This document shows, piece by piece, positions 6,711-13,503 of a DNA stretch of 16,502 bases. The stretch is from Streptosporangiaceae bacterium. GTDB lineage: Bacteria > Actinomycetota > Actinomycetes > Streptosporangiales > Streptosporangiaceae. The notes under the pieces are model-generated. The model was not told where the DNA came from, searched no databases, and worked only from the letters and a program-made list of their open reading frames with translations. The DNA lies in contig JASHTQ010000392.1 of assembly GCA_030040475.1 (NCBI GenBank), positions 1-16,502 of the forward strand, written 5' to 3'. Position 1 is the stretch's first letter; each line of letters begins with the position of its first letter. The translations under genes were made by a program, and so were the position numbers.

Positions 6711-8135
6711 GTGGGCAACGAGCGGGCCGAAACCTACCTGAGGCAGCTGGCCGAGGCCGAGCTGCGGCGGGCGGGCGGCCAGCTGCGCGGCCTGGACGAC
6801 ACGGCCGAAGCGGACATCTGGCCCGATCCGCGCACGCTGGCGTCCTCGGTCGCGGACAGCGCGCTGTGGAAGGTCATCAGGGCCGGGCAGATCCTCGTCG
6901 TGGCCGGCGCGCTGGATGAGGATTACCTCGGCAGCGTCGCGGCCGATCTTCATACCGCGATCGCGGCCCGGTTCCGGCTGCGGGACTGGAACCGCAGGCT
7001 AGACGCGCTGAACCGCGTCACGGTCGGGTCCGCCGGCAGTCCGCTGCGGCCGCATCGCCACGCCCGCAAGGCGATGCGCGTCACGCCCATCGGCCGGACG
7101 CTGCGGGTGTCCAGCGACCGCGCGCCGTCGGCGCTGCACCTGATGTCGCTGGTGCGGACCCGGAACGAGGCCGTGATCATCGCGGTCATGCGCATGTCCT
7201 GGCCGCAGGACGGCTCGAGCGCGGACCTGGAGATCACCGGGGCGGGGCCGCATCATCTGCCATACGACCAGCTGTGGGCGGTGGACGATCGGGGGATCCG
7301 CTACACGGTCCGGTTCGAGCACGGTGACGGCGGGACAGCCGCCTGGCGGGGCATTGCCCGGTTGTCGCCCGTGCCGCCGGCCGCCGCGCGGCGGCTTGAC
7401 CTGGTCGGCGACGAAACCCGCCTCATCCAGCTCCCGCTCGGCCAGGCAGCCGCGCATGCCGTGCCGTCAGTTACGGTGCCCGCGGCGATCCCGCCCGGCG
7501 AACGCCTGCTCGTGGCGGCGGCCGAGCACATCCTGGCCAGCGGCGACGCCAGGCAGGCACACCGGGACATCGGCCCGGCAGAGCTCATCACCGTGCTCAC
7601 CGGGGCGGGCTTGATCGCCGCCGACAGCCCGCTGCCCGGCCAGCTCGCCGCGCTGTGCCAGCTGTTCGGCGGGTACGAGCACGACATCGCGTTCGCTGCC
7701 GCGGCGGAGCTGCCGGCGCGGTGGGCCAGCGTCATCGCGCGCCGCGACGAGCCGGTGCCCGCAGACGCCGAGGCGTACGTGCCGCTCGCCGTCGTCCTCC
7801 CCGATGTCGACGGGGCGAGATTCGCCCTGGCCGGGCTCAGCATGGCCGCGGGCGAGACCCACCTGCACGCGGTCAGCAGCGGCACGACGACGCCCGCCGA
7901 CCGGACCGAGCCCGGCTGGACACCGGCGTTGTCCTGGTGGCTCGGGGACGGTGCAGGAAACTGGCACGTGGCGACGGCAACCGAGCCGTATCCGCTCGAC
8001 GACGGCGTGCGCGCGCTCCGGCTGCGGCTCACGCCGACGCTCGCCGCGGTCCCGGACGCGGTGGAGATCGTGGTCACGGGCCCGGCGACGCGGGTCCGCG
8101 CAACGGTACCGGTTCGTCCGGCCCCGGGAGTCTGA
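6711..8135 (+). CDS. Conserved actinobacterial protein of unknown function
   Basis: A 474-residue protein with no transmembrane helix or signal peptide. The N-terminus (ERAETYLRQLAEAELRRAGG) is a helical motif that I associate with a group of actinobacterial hypothetical proteins. The middle (about residues 120-250) is beta-rich and gives the phrases SALHLMSL, SADLEITGAGPHHLPYDQLW and AARRLDLVG. A helical section follows (about 265-345), then a second beta-rich domain to the end. No catalytic motif is evident; a scaffold or binding role is possible but unsupported. It starts at GTG 6711, with no good ribosome binding site. It is divergent from the cupin and converges, with 6 bases between, on the next gene. 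Confidence 0.8.
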   Translation: MGNERAETYLRQLAEAELRRAGGQLRGLDDTAEADIWPDPRTLASSVADSALWKVIRAGQILVVAGALDEDYLGSVAADLHTAIAARFRLRDWNRRLDALNRVTVGSAGSPLRPHRHARKAMRVTPIGRTLRVSSDRAPSALHLMSLVRTRNEAVIIAVMRMSWPQDGSSADLEITGAGPHHLPYDQLWAVDDRGIRYTVRFEHGDGGTAAWRGIARLSPVPPAAARRLDLVGDETRLIQLPLGQAAAHAVPSVTVPAAIPPGERLLVAAAEHILASGDARQAHRDIGPAELITVLTGAGLIAADSPLPGQLAALCQLFGGYEHDIAFAAAAELPARWASVIARRDEPVPADAEAYVPLAVVLPDVDGARFALAGLSMAAGETHLHAVSSGTTTPADRTEPGWTPALSWWLGDGAGNWHVATATEPYPLDDGVRALRLRLTPTLAAVPDAVEIVVTGPATRVRATVPVRPAPGV

Positions 8136-8141
8136 CCGGGC

Positions 8142-8429
8142 TCAGGTCTGGGCCGGGCGGGAGCGATCGATCGTGAGGTACCAGTAGCCGCCGGCGAGAT
8201 TCACCGCCCCGAGAGCCCCGAAGAAGGCCGCCCATCCGTAGGCGCGGTACGCCAGGCACACGACGCCCGCGCCGGCCGCGACACTGCCGCCGAAGACACG
8301 CGCGGCCCCGGAGAACCGCAGGTGGCGGTACTCCCACGGGTTGATCAGGCGCTCCAGGCCGGGTCGCGGCGGGGATGCCCACCACCCGCCCGGGCCTTTC
8401 GCAGCGGTGCTGTCGCTGGACGCGTTCAT
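8142..8429 (-). CDS. Small membrane protein with two helices
   Basis: A 95-residue protein. A polar N-terminus ends in LERLINPWEYRHLR, then come two hydrophobic helices (about residues 41-60 and 63-82) with a short turn, and a basic C-terminus. ATG 8429 is chosen because AGGGGG lies about 8 nt upstream; the frame is open for 14 more codons. No enzymatic motif is seen. An AT-rich, operator-like palindrome lies about 50 bases upstream, so expression is probably controlled. Confidence 0.7.
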   Translation of the reverse strand: MNASSDSTAAKGPGGWWASPPRPGLERLINPWEYRHLRFSGAARVFGGSVAAGAGVVCLAYRAYGWAAFFGALGAVNLAGGYWYLTIDRSRPAQT

Positions 8430-8476
8430 CGGGATGCCCCCTGTCGGCTGCGGGATCGACCGTCCGATCACCGATT

Positions 8477-8492
8477 AAAGTGATATCATATT
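8477..8492. promoter_or_regulatory. AT-rich palindromic operator candidate
   Basis: AAAGTGATATCATATT has a perfect 8-bp core, TGATATCA (8481-8488), and imperfect outer arms. It stands in one of the few AT-rich patches of the window, about 50 bases upstream of the two-helix membrane gene. A dimeric helix-turn-helix repressor would be expected to bind it. Confidence 0.4.
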
Positions 8493-8547
8493 GATTCCAG
8501 GTTAGTCAACGGCGGCAGGATGCCCGCCCTGCTCAGCGGCCGCCTGA

Positions 8548-8670
8548 TCATGGACCCCGGCCACCGAGTCCGTCTACGAGACCCTGGCCGACAAGCGGCC
8601 CTTCGACCGGACTACCCGAGCCGACTGGCCCGATGTATCTGCATGGCATCCCGTGCCTCCGGACAGGTAG
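8548..8670 (+). pseudogene. Possible gene remnant
   Basis: Between a TGA (8545) and a TAG (8668), one frame reads TESVYETLADKRPFDRTTRA, then DWPDVSAWHP. Its first sixteen codons all end in G or C, as real genes here do, and the composition is protein-like. No start codon or binding site precedes it. It may be the leftover of a deleted gene. The family is not recognised. Confidence 0.25.
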
Positions 8671-8708
8671 GCGCTTCGGGGCAGGCCGAGGCAGCCAGTT
8701 CGTGACAC

Positions 8709-8729
8709 GCAGGCCGGAATAAGGCCTGC
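8709..8729 (+). promoter_or_regulatory. Hairpin in the calpain gene leader
   Basis: GCAGGCC and GGCCTGC form a perfect 7-bp stem around a 7-base loop (8716-8722). It ends 11 bases before the AGGAGG of the protease gene, so the binding site is not enclosed. It could stabilise the leader or end upstream transcription. Confidence 0.35.
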
Positions 8730-8751
8730 CGAGGCTCGACAGGAGGCCGCA

Positions 8752-9909
8752 GTGGCTACCGACTACTCACGCCCCGAGAACATCGGCGTGATCAATCCCT
8801 TTGCTCTGGCCGAGGTAAGGCTCCGACAGCAGATCGACTGGCACCTGCTGCCCGATCCGGCGGCGTTCCTCGGCCAGGTCCTCGGGGTGCCCTATGACAG
8901 GCTCTTCGATCCCATGCACAGCACCCTGCTGTACCCCGGCCGGCGGTTCGACACGGAGACCAAGCGCCTGGTTCCCGACGCGGCGGCTCGGCTGCAGATC
9001 TTCGAGCCCGGCGGAGGGGGCTCGGGGGTCAGCTGGGCCCGGCCGGCGGGCGTGGAGTTCTTCACCGCGCCGGCGGACTTCATCGATCCCGTCCAGGGCG
9101 CGATACCCGACTGTCACTTCATCTCCGCCCTCGCCGCACTGGCCTGGTCGCGGCCCTACTCGATCGCGCAGCGAACCCGGCCGCTGAACGCCAAGGAGTC
9201 GTTCGCCGGTGGCGCCGCGGTCGACATGATCCAGTTCTACTCCGGCACCGGAAGCGCGCCCGACGACGTGGAGGTAACCGAGCTGCTCCCGCTGATGGAG
9301 CCCGGCGACGGCTACATCTACGCCCGCTGCGTGAACCCGACAGAGATCTGGCCGTCGGTGTATGAGAAGGCGTGGGTCAAGTACGTCACCAAGGACACCT
9401 CCGATCAGCCGGACTACGGCCTGATCGGCGGCGGCGACCCCATCGCCGACCTGGTCACGCTCACCGGCATGTCGCCGACCTGGCTGTCGACCCAGGGGGT
9501 AACGCCGCAGGCGATCTGGAACAACGTGCGAGCGCACTGCGACGGCTCATGGACGTTCGACCCGATGGCCGCCTGGACCTATCCGAGCGCGGCAGCGGCG
9601 CCCACGCCCATCAACTACGCGTCCGCCAACCTCGTGGCCTGGCACGTCTACGCCATCCTCGGCTGGCTGTATGACGCAGGCAGCCAGCAGGAATACATCG
9701 TGCTGCGTAATCCGTGGGGGAACACCGAGGCAACGCTCAACGTCGACAACGCCCCCTGGTACAGCATCGAGCAGATTCCCTGGTTCCTGCAGGAGAAGTA
9801 CGGCGAAGGCGACTTCGCGCGGTCCTTCGACCTTCCCGGGTACGGCGTCTTCGCGCTGCGGGCCGACACCTTCCAGCAGTACTTCGCAGGTTACGGCTGG
9901 GTCTCTTAG
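8752..9909 (+). CDS. Calpain-type cysteine protease (peptidase family C2)
   Basis: A 385-residue protein with the whole papain-like triad of calpains. The motif QGAIPDCHFISALAALA supplies the oxyanion Gln115 and nucleophile Cys121. YEKAWVKY (204-211) matches the conserved calpain EKAYAK segment. AWHVYAILG gives His298, and VLRNPWG gives Asn320. The order and spacing match a catalytic core. No calcium-binding EF-hands or C2 domain follow, so it is a bare protease module with about 100 extra N-terminal residues of unknown role. There is no signal peptide, so it is cytosolic or exported by another route. The start is GTG 8752, with AGGAGG 5 nt upstream. It stands alone; a strong hairpin follows. 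Substrate and trigger are unknown. Confidence 0.88.
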   Translation: MATDYSRPENIGVINPFALAEVRLRQQIDWHLLPDPAAFLGQVLGVPYDRLFDPMHSTLLYPGRRFDTETKRLVPDAAARLQIFEPGGGGSGVSWARPAGVEFFTAPADFIDPVQGAIPDCHFISALAALAWSRPYSIAQRTRPLNAKESFAGGAAVDMIQFYSGTGSAPDDVEVTELLPLMEPGDGYIYARCVNPTEIWPSVYEKAWVKYVTKDTSDQPDYGLIGGGDPIADLVTLTGMSPTWLSTQGVTPQAIWNNVRAHCDGSWTFDPMAAWTYPSAAAAPTPINYASANLVAWHVYAILGWLYDAGSQQEYIVLRNPWGNTEATLNVDNAPWYSIEQIPWFLQEKYGEGDFARSFDLPGYGVFALRADTFQQYFAGYGWVS

Positions 9910-9926
9910 CCGCACTGTTTGGCTGG

Positions 9927-9972
9927 CCGGGCAGGTCTCGCGCACGTCCTTCCGGCGTCGGGACCCGCCCGG
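9927..9972. terminator. Strong terminator-like hairpin between converging genes
   Basis: CCGGGCAGGTCTC (9927-9939) pairs with GGGACCCGCCCGG (9960-9972): 13 positions with one mismatch and one G-T pair, around a 20-base loop. It lies 18 bases after the protease stop and 47 bases past the stop of the converging regulator gene. Confidence 0.55.
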
Positions 9973-10018
9973 TTGCCAGGTGGATGCGTCGCCGACGAGA
10001 CATCCGGCCTTGCGGGCA

Positions 10019-10405
10019 TCACTGCCCGGTCGCGATCTCGGCCCGGCGCCTCGGCTTCGCGTCCTGCGCCTGCCGCGTGGACGGGTTGGCCGCGGGTGTT
10101 GCGGCGACGTCCAGGCCGCCGAGGAGGTCGCGCAATGCCTGGGTGTAGGCGCCGAGGGCGGTTCGGCCCTGTCCGGTCAGCACGACCGTGGTTTTCCGCG
10201 CGGGCCCGTCCCTCGTCTTCGTGCTGCTGATGTAGCCGGCGTCTTCGAGCTTGCGCAGCTGGATGATCAGGTTGCCTGGGGTGAGCCCGAGCATGTTCTG
10301 CAGCCGGGTGAAGGACAGCGCATCCCCGTCGGGCAGCGCCGCCAGCGTCGCGATGATCTTCAGCCGGGTGGGCATGTGGATCAGGGGGTCCAGCTCAGTA
10401 GTCAC
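10019..10405 (-). CDS. Winged-helix transcriptional regulator (HTH_34 type)
   Basis: A 128-residue protein. Residues 5-95 form a winged helix of the MarR/ArsR-like HTH_34 group: MPTRLKIIATLAAL, SFTRLQNMLGLTPGNLIIQL (recognition helix), RKLEDAGYI, and the wing KTRDGPARKTTVVLTGQG. The basic C-terminal tail is unstructured. GTG 10405 overlaps the TGA of the preceding gene by four bases (GTGA), so the two are translationally coupled. It probably binds the three palindromes at 11075-11137 and represses its own operon, perhaps also the divergent gene (inference). No ligand or metal site is evident, so the signal is unknown. Confidence 0.88.
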   Translation of the reverse strand: MTTELDPLIHMPTRLKIIATLAALPDGDALSFTRLQNMLGLTPGNLIIQLRKLEDAGYISSTKTRDGPARKTTVVLTGQGRTALGAYTQALRDLLGGLDVAATPAANPSTRQAQDAKPRRRAEIATGQ

Positions 10406-11058
10406 GGCCGCACCATGCCGCGGCGCTGCCGCCACGCGGTGAAGGCCGCAGCGCTCAGGTAGACGGCGCACAGGCCGATGCCCGTGACCAGCCACGAGCC
10501 GGCCGGGCCGCCGAACCCGGCGGCGGCGGCTGCCGCCGCGATGGCCAGGCAGGCGATGCCCAGCGGCCAGTACCGGAATGCGGCCGCGACGCCCGCGCCG
10601 GCCAGGCCGATGATCAGCAGCGGCGCGCTGGCCGGGTACAGTCCCCAGGCCGGATGGCCGATCCCGGCGTGATACAGCGGCGCGGTAGCCAGGTATCCGA
10701 TGATCCAGGCCGCCGCCATGATGCCCGTCCAAACCTGCCACTTGCGCTGGGCCGGACCGCTGACCCCAGTACCCGCGCGCCCGATCGCCCCGGCCGTCCA
10801 GCCGATATTGACGGCCACGAGCACGACCGCGACGGCGATGGCCCAGCCGCTGATGTGCCCGGTGTAGGGGTGCTGGCCGCGCACGGACAGCCAGAAACCG
10901 CCGAACACGACCAGCGCGAGAACCGCGCGGAAGGCAAACAGCAGCGGCGTGAACGGCGTGAACGCGCGACGGGCCTGCTGCGTGGCCTGGTCAAGCAGGG
11001 CAGCGGCCTGGCGGGGATCGAAACCGCCGCCCTGGGCGGTGCCGGACAGGCGGTCCAT
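10402..11058 (-). CDS. Multi-pass membrane protein, first gene of the regulator operon
   Basis: A 218-residue protein. A soluble N-terminus of about 40 residues (SGTAQGGGFDPRQAAALLDQ, then TQQARRAF) precedes about six hydrophobic helices in closely packed pairs. Such proteins are often encoded next to HTH_34 regulators in actinobacteria; their role is not known. The start is ATG 11058, with a purine-rich AGGGAGGG just upstream, and it ends inside the regulator start codon. The first operator box ends 17 bases before the ATG. Confidence 0.8.
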   Translation of the reverse strand: MDRLSGTAQGGGFDPRQAAALLDQATQQARRAFTPFTPLLFAFRAVLALVVFGGFWLSVRGQHPYTGHISGWAIAVAVVLVAVNIGWTAGAIGRAGTGVSGPAQRKWQVWTGIMAAAWIIGYLATAPLYHAGIGHPAWGLYPASAPLLIIGLAGAGVAAAFRYWPLGIACLAIAAAAAAAGFGGPAGSWLVTGIGLCAVYLSAAAFTAWRQRRGMVRP

Positions 11059-11074
11059 GACCCTCCCTGATCCA

Positions 11075-11137
11075 CTCTATGCCATAAAGCATACTTGACT
11101 TTATGCTATAAAGCGAAGTCTACTTTATGACATAGAG
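11075..11137. promoter_or_regulatory. Array of three operator boxes between divergent genes
   Basis: Three 15-bp near-palindromes stand at 11075-11089 (CTCTATGCCATAAAG), 11099-11113 (CTTTATGCTATAAAG) and 11123-11137 (CTTTATGACATAGAG). Each is one base from the perfect form CTTTATG-N-CATAAAG, and their centres are exactly 24 bp apart. The outer boxes are also inverted copies of each other (ACTCTATG.CATAAAG, 15 of 16). The minus-strand -10 candidate TATGCT (11088-11093) and a plus-strand -35 candidate TTGACT (11095-11100) lie within the array. A bound regulator would therefore block transcription both ways. Confidence 0.7.
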
Positions 11138-11202
11138 TCGTGTGCCGGGTTGCGGCGCGGGCTTGCCGGGGCAGCGCGCGGCTTGTGAAGGCTGGTGGGC
11201 AT

Positions 11203-12051
11203 ATGACCCAGTACGCCACCTGGGCCAGCTACGGCGGGGATACCAGGACCTGGCTCGCCCTCGGCCTGCTGGCCGCCGCCGGCGCCGCGGTCCTGGCAGG
11301 CATCCGGCTGCCGCTGCCCGTCCGGTTCGCCAAGCCCGAGCGCGCCGGCCGGGCCGCCATGCTGCTGGCCTGGGCGACCTCGATGGTGGCGCTCTTGGTC
11401 TGCGCAACCATCTACTTCCGGCAGAGCATTCACGCCATCCGGGCGGCTGGGCTGAGCCCGCCCGCGATTAACCTGACCATCCTCCCGGTCACCTTGACGG
11501 CGGCCGTCGTCCTGTTCGGCATCATCATCGGCCGCGGATCCGCTGGCCTGCCGACCAGGCTGGCCAGCGCCGCCATCGGCGCGGTAGCGGCACCGATGAT
11601 CTTCGAACTGCCCTTCGACCCCATCGTGATATTCAGGATCCACGTTGCCGCACCCAGCCCTCCCCCGTGGATCCTGGTCTACCCGCCCCTGCTCCTGGTC
11701 CAGGTCACCACGCTGGCCCTGCTGCGGCTGTCGCCGATGGTGCGGCTGACCCGGGCCACGTTCTTTGCCTTCGCGCTGATGCTGGGCGTGTGGGCGGCCT
11801 GGGCTCTGGCCGGATTCGGCTACCCGTCGGCCCCGCTCCCGATCGCGCTGAACATCGCGTCGAAGATCCTGGCATTCGTCGCCGCCTTCACCCTGTTCCT
11901 GCCCCGGCAGTCCGCGCCAGCGCAGGCATCCCAGCCAGGAGACGAGCGGCTGACGACCTTGCGTCCGCCGCCGCGACCGCCGGAGATCATCGGGGAGTCG
12001 GCGAACGCCCTCCGCGATGAATTCCGGGCGGCCCATCGGGACGTGCCGTGA
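11203..12051 (+). CDS. Seven-helix membrane protein, divergent from the regulator operon
   Basis: A 282-residue protein with about seven hydrophobic helices (for example LALGLLAAAGAAVLAGI, AAMLLAWATSMVALLVCA, ILPVTLTAAVVLFGIIIG, ILVYPPLLLVQVTTLALL). It ends in a cytoplasmic-type, Pro/Arg-rich tail of about 50 residues. No enzymatic motif is recognised. The start ATG 11203 has only a weak purine stretch (GGTGGG) upstream; an in-frame GTG at 11140 would put non-gene-like sequence in front. It lies 65 bases beyond the third operator box, so it is probably under the same regulator. It has no obvious cotranscribed partner. Confidence 0.75.
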   Translation: MTQYATWASYGGDTRTWLALGLLAAAGAAVLAGIRLPLPVRFAKPERAGRAAMLLAWATSMVALLVCATIYFRQSIHAIRAAGLSPPAINLTILPVTLTAAVVLFGIIIGRGSAGLPTRLASAAIGAVAAPMIFELPFDPIVIFRIHVAAPSPPPWILVYPPLLLVQVTTLALLRLSPMVRLTRATFFAFALMLGVWAAWALAGFGYPSAPLPIALNIASKILAFVAAFTLFLPRQSAPAQASQPGDERLTTLRPPPRPPEIIGESANALRDEFRAAHRDVP

Positions 12052-12068
12052 CGGGATGTCATCGGCCC

Positions 12069-12119
12069 GCGAGGCGACGACCGTACCGCTGGTGCCGCGT
12101 CAAGCAACGGTTGCCTCGC
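12069..12119 (+). terminator. Stem-loop after the seven-helix protein gene
   Basis: GCGAGGC (12069-12075) pairs with GCCTCGC (12113-12119), extended by three more pairs including one G-T. The stem begins 17 bases after the stop. Inside it, GCAACGGTTGC (12104-12114) is a second small palindrome. Confidence 0.35.
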
Positions 12120-12181
12120 CGGGCGCCGCGGCAGCCGTCCGCGTGATTCCCTTCGCCGCCCTGATCCGGGCCTGTTGTCAT

Positions 12182-12229
12182 GATCGTGGGTCGTTACTGC
12201 CCTTATCGGGGAGGTTTTGACCCACGATC
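12182..12229. repeat. Palindromic element, probably dispersed (REP/MITE-like)
   Basis: GATCGTGGGTC (12182-12192) and GACCCACGATC (12219-12229) are perfect 11-bp inverted arms around a 26-base centre, which can itself fold (CCC with GGG). The centre includes CTCCCCGATAAGGGCAGTAA on the minus strand. I recall near-identical elements scattered through some actinobacterial genomes, but only one copy lies in this window. It sits between converging genes and may also act as a terminator. Confidence 0.6.
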
Positions 12230-12372
12230 CGGCCGGCGGCGGATGGACCCGAGCCGTCCGGGCGCCAGGGCAGGACCGCTGATCGTCTGCCGACTCCGGC
12301 GGGACCACCGCGCCCCCTCGAACCGTGGTCCCGGCCCGGGATCTTCCGCAGCGGCCCGCGCCCGGCGCCACG

Positions 12373-13287
12373 TCATGGTCGTGGGCTGGTCAGAGCCGGG
12401 TAGTAGTCCGCGGCCGCGAGCCGGCCAGCGGAAAAGAACAAGGCCCAGACGCTGCCCTTTACCGCCGGATATTCCCTCATGTCGAGGCCCGCTTCCTCGG
12501 CGAGGGTGACGAGCAGGTGCCCGATTACGGCGGCGGGCGCACACACGGCCGCGCTGCCGTCGGCGCCCGCGAGCTCAAGAATCCGGGTCAGGCCGCGCCC
12601 GGGATGCGCGGCATAGTTCTCTTCGCCGAAGACCGGTTCGGTCTCGACGGGCAGCCCAAGCTGCGCGCCGAGCGGTCGCATGGTGGCTACGAAACGGGCC
12701 TCGCACGCTGACAGCAGCCGGGTCGGCCCGAACGCGGGCAGCGTCTGGCACAAGGCCATGGCCTGTGCCTGTCCCTCGACGCCCAGCGGACGGTCGCCGT
12801 CGGCGCCCTCCCATCGTCCGGCGGGCAGGGCGCGGGCGTTGCGCACGAGCAGGACCGCCGAAGTGGCCAGGACGGTGTCCGCCAGCGCCTCCAGCGCGTC
12901 GATCGCGTAAAGGTCGCGCCGATAGCGAAGCCGCCACCGGGCGTCGGCCAGCGGCAGCCACGCCAGCCGGTCCACTTCGGCGGTGGGCGTGAACGCGCCG
13001 CCCGTGCCCTGCATCGCCCAGTACTCCACGGTCTTGTGCCCGCCGGGAGTGGCGTAGTGCCCGATGTCCAGCCGCCTCCCGGCCGTCGCCCGGATCCCGG
13101 TCTCCTCGGCCACCTCCCGGCAGGCGGTGACCACCGGATGCTCGCCACGGCGCAGCTTCCCCTTCGGCAGCGACCAGTCGTCGTATCGCGGCCGGTGCAC
13201 CAGTGCCACCTCGACGGCGCCGCGCTCCGACGGCCTCCACAGCACTCCGCCGGCGGCCCGGATCATCCGGTTGTCATCACCATGCAT
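12373..13287 (-). CDS. MutT1-like protein: Nudix hydrolase fused to a degenerate histidine-phosphatase domain
   Basis: 304 residues in two domains. Residues 8-140 are a Nudix hydrolase with the full box G43-x5-E49-x7-R57-E-V-x-E61-E-x-G64. Residues 143-295 match the histidine-phosphatase half of mycobacterial MutT1 (LLVR..., DRPLGVEGQAQA, EENYAAHPGRG, GSVWALFFSAGRL). Known MutT1 enzymes hydrolyse oxidised nucleotides such as 8-oxo-dGTP and also diadenosine polyphosphates. Here the phosphatase RHG motif reads RNA (Asn150 for His), and the second His position is also lost (VCAPA, 248-252). The second domain is therefore probably not catalytic. The start is ATG 13287, with AGGAGG about 12 nt upstream, rather far; ATG 13266 is the alternative. 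Confidence 0.9.
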   Translation of the reverse strand: MHGDDNRMIRAAGGVLWRPSERGAVEVALVHRPRYDDWSLPKGKLRRGEHPVVTACREVAEETGIRATAGRRLDIGHYATPGGHKTVEYWAMQGTGGAFTPTAEVDRLAWLPLADARWRLRYRRDLYAIDALEALADTVLATSAVLLVRNARALPAGRWEGADGDRPLGVEGQAQAMALCQTLPAFGPTRLLSACEARFVATMRPLGAQLGLPVETEPVFGEENYAAHPGRGLTRILELAGADGSAAVCAPAAVIGHLLVTLAEEAGLDMREYPAVKGSVWALFFSAGRLAAADYYPALTSPRP

Positions 13288-13466
13288 GGCCCGACCGTGC
13301 CTCCTGCCTAACCACAAACTGGGCCGGCAGGACCCATCGGCCGTACGGCAAGCGAGCGCGCCGTCCGATACGGGCACGCTCCCGGCGGGATCCATCACCG
13401 GGTGGCACACACCACTACCTGACGATACGGCCGCCTGACACGCCGAGTCCAGCGAGAACGGCGCAG

Positions 13467-13503
13467 GCCCCGGCGGTCAGGGCCCGGCGGTCAGGCCCCG
13501 GCG
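13467..13503 (+). repeat. 14-bp tandem repeat across the GTPase stop codon
   Basis: GCCCCGGCGGTCAG (13467-13480) is followed by a copy with one change (13481-13494) and a partial third (13495-13503). The TGA stop of the dynamin-like gene (13491-13493, minus strand) lies within the second unit. Confidence 0.7.

Larger units (their letters stand above)
12052..12372. other. Intergenic stretch with hairpins and a palindromic element
   Basis: These 321 bases between converging genes hold a stem-loop just after the membrane protein stop and the long palindromic element at 12182-12229. The remainder (12232-12372) shows nothing gene-like. Confidence 0.6.

Noticed and set aside
8520..8705. 61-codon frame upstream of the calpain gene
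   Set aside because: There is no binding site and no recognisable content; another frame in the same stretch is more gene-like, as a remnant only.
11125..12036. 303-codon minus-strand frame opposite the seven-helix protein
   Set aside because: It is Gln/Gly/Arg/Asp-rich and low in complexity; the plus strand gives clean hydrophobic helices.
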